A DNA stretch of 64,000 nucleotides from Deltaproteobacteria bacterium UBA1386 (GTDB lineage Bacteria > Desulfobacterota > Syntrophorhabdia > Syntrophorhabdales > Syntrophorhabdaceae): assembly GCA_002305765.1 (NCBI GenBank), contig DBQU01000076.1, forward strand, positions 89,482-153,481, written 5' to 3'. Shown piece by piece: positions 60,242-64,000 of the stretch. Made by a program: the position numbers and the translations under genes. Positions within the stretch are counted from its first letter, which is position 1, and each line of letters begins with the position of its first letter. The notes under the pieces are model-generated. The model did not search any database. It worked only from the letters and a program-made list of their open reading frames with translations, and was not told the origin of the DNA.

Positions 60242-61447
60242 ATGGCAATCTCGAGCATCGAAGAGGTCCTTCAGGACATACGCCAGGGCAAGATGGTCAT
60301 CATCGTCGATGACGAGGACAGAGAGAACGAGGGCGATGTCATGATCGCCGCCGAGAAGGTGACGCCCGAGGCCATCACGTTCATGGCCCGCTTCGCCTGC
60401 GGTCTCATCTGCCTGTCCCTCACCGAGGACAGAGTGAAACAGCTTGACCTTCCCCTCATGGTTCAGGAGAACACATCTCCCTACAACACGGCCTTCACCG
60501 TCTCCATCGAGGCTAAAGAGGGCATTACGACGGGCATATCCGCCTACGACAGGGCACGGACCATACAGGTGGCCATCGACCCGGAATGTACTGCCGACGA
60601 CATATCCCGGCCGGGCCACATCTTTCCCCTGGCCGCGCGCAGCGGCGGCGTCCTCGTCAGGGTCGGCCACACCGAGGCGTCCGTCGACCTCGCCCGGCTC
60701 GCCGGGCTCAACCCCTCGGGCGTCATATGCGAGGTCATGAAAGAGGACGGCACGATGGCCCGCCTGCCGGACCTCGAGGTCTTCGCAGAAAAACACGGCC
60801 TCAAGATCGTCACGATAGCCGACCTCATCAAGTACAAGACGAAGAACGAGAAGCTCGTGCGCCGCGTGGCGGAAACACGGATACCCACCCGCTTCGGCGG
60901 AGAGTTCACCCTCATAGCGTACGAGAACGACGTGGACAAGAAGACTCACCTCGCCCTCGTAAAGGGAGAGATAAAGCCCGACGATGCGGTGCTCGTGCGC
61001 GTCCACTCCGAATGCTTTACGGGAGACGTGCTGGGCTCCATGCGCTGCGACTGCGGGGAACAGCTCCAGAAAGCGCTCAAGATGATCGAGCATGAGAAGA
61101 AGGGCGTCTTCGTTTACATGCGCCAGGAAGGGCGTGGGATCGGCCTCGCCAACAAGCTCAAGGCGTACAGCCTGCAGGACTGCGGGCATGACACCGTCGA
61201 GGCGAACATCGCGCTTGGTTTCTCACCCGACCTGAGGGACTACGGGATCGGCGCCCAGATACTCAGGGACATCGGCGTCCGGAAGATGCGCCTTCTCACG
61301 AACAACCCGAAGAAGATAAAGGGTCTTGAGGGATATGGTTTGACCGTCGTGGAGAGGGTTTCCATAGAAATGGTGCCGACGAAGGACAACATAGCCTATC
61401 TTACGACCAAGCAGAAAAAGCTGGGTCATATCCTAAACAACATATAA
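60242..61447 (+). CDS. ribBA: Bifunctional DHBP synthase / GTP cyclohydrolase II
   Basis: The 401-aa protein has an N-terminal DHBP synthase domain (VDDEDRENEGDVMIAAEKVTPEA, GHTEASVDLARLAGL) and a C-terminal GTP cyclohydrolase II domain with zinc cysteines in HSECFTGDVLGSMRCDCGEQL and RQEGRGIGLANKLKAY. It supplies both precursors of riboflavin. GGAGAG lies before the ATG. Confidence 0.97.
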   Translation: MAISSIEEVLQDIRQGKMVIIVDDEDRENEGDVMIAAEKVTPEAITFMARFACGLICLSLTEDRVKQLDLPLMVQENTSPYNTAFTVSIEAKEGITTGISAYDRARTIQVAIDPECTADDISRPGHIFPLAARSGGVLVRVGHTEASVDLARLAGLNPSGVICEVMKEDGTMARLPDLEVFAEKHGLKIVTIADLIKYKTKNEKLVRRVAETRIPTRFGGEFTLIAYENDVDKKTHLALVKGEIKPDDAVLVRVHSECFTGDVLGSMRCDCGEQLQKALKMIEHEKKGVFVYMRQEGRGIGLANKLKAYSLQDCGHDTVEANIALGFSPDLRDYGIGAQILRDIGVRKMRLLTNNPKKIKGLEGYGLTVVERVSIEMVPTKDNIAYLTTKQKKLGHILNNI

Positions 61448-61456
61448 GGGGTGGAC

Positions 61457-61945
61457 ATGGTACGGGAGGGCAAGCTCAACGCAAAAGGCTTCAGGTTTGC
61501 AATCGTCGTAAGCAGGTTCAACAGCTTCATAACGGACCGCCTGGTCGAAGGCGCCCTCGATGCGTTGAAGAGGCACGGGGCCGACGAGAACAAGATCGAC
61601 ATCTACCGGGTACCCGGTTCCTTCGAGATCCCGCTGGCGGCGAAACTGCTGGCAAAGAAGAAAGACGTCGACGCCGTCGTCTGTCTCGGCGCCGTCATCA
61701 AGGGAGCGACGCCTCACTTTCACTACGTAGCGTCGGAAGTGACGAAGGGGATCGCTCAATCATCCCTCGAGTTGGAGAAACCCATCGCCTTCGGGATCAT
61801 CACGAGCGACAGCATAGAACAGGCCATCGAGCGAGCCGGCACGAAGGCGGGCAACAAGGGATTTGACGCCGCCATGTCGGCCATCGAGATGGTGAACCTC
61901 ATCAAGGAAAGCAACTTGTGCGCAGACGGAAAGCGAGAGAGCTAG
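61457..61945 (+). CDS. ribH: 6,7-dimethyl-8-ribityllumazine synthase
   Basis: The 162-aa enzyme joins the two RibBA/RibD products. Motifs are VVSRFNSFITDRLVEGALDAL, VPGSFEIPLAAKLLA, LGAVIKGATPHFHYVASEV with the catalytic His, and FGIITSDSIEQAIERAGTKAGNKG. The ATG at 61457 with AAGGGG upstream is preferred to the GTG at 61451. It overlaps nusB by 28 bp. Confidence 0.96.
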   Translation: MVREGKLNAKGFRFAIVVSRFNSFITDRLVEGALDALKRHGADENKIDIYRVPGSFEIPLAAKLLAKKKDVDAVVCLGAVIKGATPHFHYVASEVTKGIAQSSLELEKPIAFGIITSDSIEQAIERAGTKAGNKGFDAAMSAIEMVNLIKESNLCADGKRES

Positions 61946-62334
61946 CCCTGAGGATGCTCTACCAGGTGGAGACGGCCGGGGAAGACCCGGAGCGCGCCCT
62001 CACCAAGTATTGCTCGCTCTTTCCGTACCAGCAGGATATCGTCGATTACGCGAGACTTCTTCTTACCGGGATCAGCGCCCATCAGGAGCAGATAGACGAA
62101 TTCATCCGGAAGGCGTGCGAGCACTGGAGGATAGACCGCATCGCCTATGTGGACAAGAATGTTCTCAGGATCGGGGCCTTCGAGATGATATTCTCCGGCG
62201 ACGTCCCCCCGAAGGTCGCCATAGACGAGGCCATCGAGATGGGCAAGAAATACGGCAGCGAAGACTCCCGCGAATTCATAAACGGCGTCCTGGACAGGAT
62301 CCTCAAGGATTTCTATGGGGAGAAGAAGTTTTAG
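61918..62334 (+). CDS. nusB: Transcription antitermination factor NusB
   Basis: The 138-aa helical protein binds boxA RNA with NusE for rRNA antitermination. It has RRKARELALRMLYQ and KVAIDEAIEMGKKYGSEDSREFINGVLDRI. The GTG start lies inside ribH, a classic pairing. The TAG stop is the first part of a GTTTTAG heptad array. Confidence 0.95.
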   Translation: MRRRKARELALRMLYQVETAGEDPERALTKYCSLFPYQQDIVDYARLLLTGISAHQEQIDEFIRKACEHWRIDRIAYVDKNVLRIGAFEMIFSGDVPPKVAIDEAIEMGKKYGSEDSREFINGVLDRILKDFYGEKKF

Positions 62335-62505
62335 GTTTTAAGTTCTACGTTTTAAGTTTTAAGCAAGAGACCGGCGGCATAGCGGATGCTTCGGTATTCC
62401 CCGAAAAGGCTCCCTTTCTTCCGGTCTTCAACTTAACACTTAAAACCGTCTTTGTTTCTGTCTTTGGTCTTTTACTTAAAACTTAAAACCTAAAACTTAA
62501 AACGG
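62330..62505. repeat. GTTTTAGG heptad element with two right arms, starting at the nusB stop
   Basis: The left array (62330-62363) holds the nusB stop in its first unit. Two right arms follow, one at 62429-62447 and a longer one at 62473-62503 that ends AAAACGGG, 11 bp before the next ATG. The spacer starts AGAGACCGGCGG and ends CCGGTCTTC. The longer right arm seems to leave only GGG as ribosome-binding site. Confidence 0.87.
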
Positions 62506-62513
62506 GTTTTTTT

Positions 62514-63014
62514 ATGCATCTCGTCATCGACGGTTATAATTACATCAATCGGATCAACGCCTCCTCCGTGCAGAAAGGGGCGTCCATGGACCTTCTCCGG
62601 AGGGACTTCCTGGAAAGGTGCGCGCGGTACAAGAAGATCAGGTCCGCGCGGATAACCGTCGTCTTCGATGCCTGGGACACCCCTGCGCCCGGAAGGCACA
62701 GCGAGAACGTGAGGGGGATAGAGGTCATCTATTCCCGGCAGGGCGAGACGGCGGATGACGTCATCATCGGCTGGATCCGCAAACGGCCGGCGGGCCTCAT
62801 CGTGGTCAGCTCCGACCGCGCCATCATCGACGAGGCGAAGGCGCGGGGCGTCGCGTTCCTCACCCCCGTGAAGCTTGCCGAAATGATGGCCGCGCCCGCC
62901 TTCGAGACAAAAGAGGAGGACGATTACGACGAAGCCCCCCACCCCAAAAAAGGCAACCCCCGTAAACTCCCCAAAAAGGTCCGCAAAGCCGTAAAAGCGA
63001 TAGACAAGCTGTAA
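62514..63014 (+). CDS. YacP-like NYN-domain ribonuclease
   Basis: The 166-aa protein has the NYN/PIN-like fold of YacP (DUF901): LVIDGYNYINRI with the first Asp, VVFDAWDTPAPGR, VIYSRQGETADDVIIGWI with a pair of Asp, and VVSSDRAIIDEAKARGVAFLTP. The acidic residues would bind metal for RNA cleavage. Rae1/YacP relatives cut mRNA on ribosomes. The C-terminus after residue 140 is basic and disordered. It lacks a normal Shine-Dalgarno. Confidence 0.87.
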   Translation: MHLVIDGYNYINRINASSVQKGASMDLLRRDFLERCARYKKIRSARITVVFDAWDTPAPGRHSENVRGIEVIYSRQGETADDVIIGWIRKRPAGLIVVSSDRAIIDEAKARGVAFLTPVKLAEMMAAPAFETKEEDDYDEAPHPKKGNPRKLPKKVRKAVKAIDKL

Positions 63015-63115
63015 GAGACCGTTTCAGGTTTCAGGCTGAGAGAAACACCGGCATAGAGGTTCCTGTTTCTGTCTTTAACCTGAAACCTGGAACTTGAAAC
63101 CTGAAACCGTCTCTA
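63015..63115. repeat. GTTTCAG heptad inverted element
   Basis: AGAGACCGTTTCAGGTTTCAGG (63015-63035) pairs with CCTGAAACCTGGAACTTGAAACCTGAAACCGTCTCT (63078-63113), which has extra units. It lies between the YacP-like gene and the porin promoter. Confidence 0.87.
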
Positions 63116-63180
63116 GAACATTTTTTTGCCCCTCTCGTCCCCACCTTCTGACCCTTCGTCCCTACCCCCTTTCATTGCCC

Positions 63181-63209
63181 TTGACAAGCGTCGAGGTCGC
63201 TGATAAAAA
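63181..63209 (+). promoter_or_regulatory. Sigma70 promoter for the porin gene
   Basis: TTGACA (63181-63186), 17 bp, TAAAAA (63204-63209). Transcription would start near 63216, leaving a leader of about 165 nt. Confidence 0.6.
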
Positions 63210-63215
63210 TTAAAA

Positions 63216-63383
63216 AAAATTAATGAAGGAGGTGGACCGGCACACTATCGTAGGCATCAAAAAGCCGCACCAGTAATTTCAAAGACCGCCCGCAAGGGCG
63301 CCTTCAAAGAGTAATCTCAAAGACCATTTCCAAAGAAAGTAGTTTGGGCAGAGATTTCAAAAAATATCCCAAAGGGGGAAACC
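63216..63383 (+). promoter_or_regulatory. Long porin leader with phased CAAAGA motifs and a 17-codon frame
   Basis: The leader carries YCAAAGA-like motifs at 63278, 63303, 63316, 63329, with weaker ones at 63356 and 63368, at intervals close to multiples of 13. A short frame (63223-63276, 17 aa) contains GGAGGTGG. A small hairpin GCCCGCAAGGGC lies at 63288-63299. The regulatory role, if any, is inference. Confidence 0.4.
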
Positions 63384-64000
63384 ATGAAAAGAACAGCTTT
63401 CCTTCTGCTTGCCCTGCTCCTCCTCATCCCGGCAGTGAGCAACGCAGGCAGCATGACAAGCAGGTACGATGTTACATTCGGCGGCTTCGTGAAGTTCGAC
63501 ATCGGCTGGACCTCACAGAACGCCAACGCGGACGCGGTCAACGCTGCCCGGTCAAGCTCGTCCTCACGCAAGGTCCTTGCCGACGAGTACGGCAACACCT
63601 TCATGAGCGGTGCTGAGACCCGTTTCAACTTCCTCATCAAGGGTCCCGATCTGTGGGGCGCCAAGACGAGCGCCTTCATCGAAGGCGACTTCCGCGGCAC
63701 GTCAACGGGCAACCAGTATGGTGGATTCCAGCTCAGGCACGCCTTCATGAAATTGAACTGGCAGTCCGCGGAGTTGATGATCGGCCAGGGTTGGCAGCAG
63801 TGGGGCATGCCCTACTATGTCCCGACGGTCAGCATCCTTGACTTCGCCCAGTACCTGAAGGGCATCAGGACTCCCCAGATCGCTTTCCGTTATTTCTTCA
63901 CGAAAGAGTTCAACGCCATGGTGGGCCTCACCTCCGCGACGGAATGGTCGCAGGCTCTTCCGAACCGTCAGCGCGGGTCCAATGACGGCTTCGCCAGAAG
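63384..64000 (+). CDS. Outer-membrane porin-like beta-barrel protein (partial, runs off the window)
   Basis: The first 205 codons are present and open to the end of the window. A clear signal peptide (KRTAFLLLALLLLIPAVSNA) is followed by alternating hydrophobic strands: VTFGGFVKFDIGWTS, ETRFNFLIKGPDLWGAKTSAFIEGDF, FQLRHAFMKLNWQSAELMIGQGWQQWG. These resemble DcaP-like or other trimeric porins with the conserved early strands and a periplasmic start GSMTSRYD. The AAGGGGG site precedes the ATG. The substrate is unknown; as a porin with its own strong promoter and long leader it may be abundant. Confidence 0.8.
   Translation, partial: MKRTAFLLLALLLLIPAVSNAGSMTSRYDVTFGGFVKFDIGWTSQNANADAVNAARSSSSSRKVLADEYGNTFMSGAETRFNFLIKGPDLWGAKTSAFIEGDFRGTSTGNQYGGFQLRHAFMKLNWQSAELMIGQGWQQWGMPYYVPTVSILDFAQYLKGIRTPQIAFRYFFTKEFNAMVGLTSATEWSQALPNRQRGSNDGFAR

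Noticed and set aside
8666..63113. Tandem arrays as CRISPR
   Set aside because: Units are 7-9 bp with no unique spacers between them, arms are inverted, and no cas genes are present.
1..64000. Prophage, insertion sequence or defence island
   Set aside because: No transposase, integrase, structural phage gene or restriction/defence gene was recognised; the gene order is mostly conserved housekeeping.

Overview
The window is 64 kb of gene-dense bacterial chromosome, high in G+C by eye, with short intergenic gaps and many ATGA/GTGA stop-start overlaps. The gene content suggests an anaerobic or syntrophic member of the Deltaproteobacteria sensu lato (Desulfobacterota, possibly near Syntrophorhabdus). 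The signs are a fab operon carrying an acyl-CoA dehydrogenase, UPF0280 next to a NIL-ferredoxin, a core MetE-like protein, a second EF-G, PilC, a PqiC-like lipoprotein and an OFA-type carboxylate carrier. This placement is inference. No phage, insertion sequence, plasmid gene, CRISPR array or defence island was seen.

Layout. 0-12 kb: DHA2-type exporter, bTHX ribosomal microprotein, PqiC-like lipoprotein, PDZ-less M50 protease, the coupled set EF-G2/birA/coaX, enoyl-CoA hydratase, then a Cache protein, a 39-aa membrane microprotein and a sodium/solute symporter. 12-26 kb: core MetE-like protein, NupC nucleoside transporter, OFA-type MFS carrier, PC4-like protein, rarA, thiL, yhaM-like nuclease, rsmE, a DUF218-like protein, dprA, topA, trmFO. 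26-38 kb: bioB, pilC, an envelope-stress-like operon (response regulator, histidine kinase, DegP), a membrane-fused spermidine synthase-like protein, tRNA-Gly(CCC), a cysteine-rich membrane protein with a thioredoxin reductase-like enzyme. 38-48 kb: rph, rdgB, tRNA-Glu(CTC), tatA, sua5, two lipoproteins around a zinc ribbon, ftsY, purN, prmA, UPF0280, NIL-ferredoxin, cysteine desulfurase, MtaB-like enzyme. 48-64 kb: a long housekeeping run, yggT-yggU-yceD-rpmF-plsX-acd-fabD-fabG-acpP-fabF-rpiB-glyA-comEB-nrdR-ribD-ribE-ribBA-ribH-nusB, then a YacP-like NYN protein and the start of an outer-membrane porin.

The most unusual feature is not a gene. Nearly every gap over about 100 bp holds an inverted pair of short tandem arrays with 7-, 8- or 9-bp units. 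The unit sequence changes from locus to locus (GTTTTAA/G, GTTTCAG, GTTCCGG, GTTGCGG, GTTCAAGA, TTGGTCA and others), but where two arms exist they match each other, often including the order of variant units. Most of the 7-bp versions fit GTTNNRR. The outer ends often read RGACNGTT and the inner ends AAAGAC. Several elements run from one gene's stop codon to the next gene, and in at least four genes the array supplies the stop codon. Two loci (14.3 and 27.3 kb) carry a larger 400-480 bp composite palindrome in opposite orientations, with a CATAGGACC array at its dyad centre, both between convergent genes. These look like terminator/REP-like elements whose arms are kept matched by some copying process.
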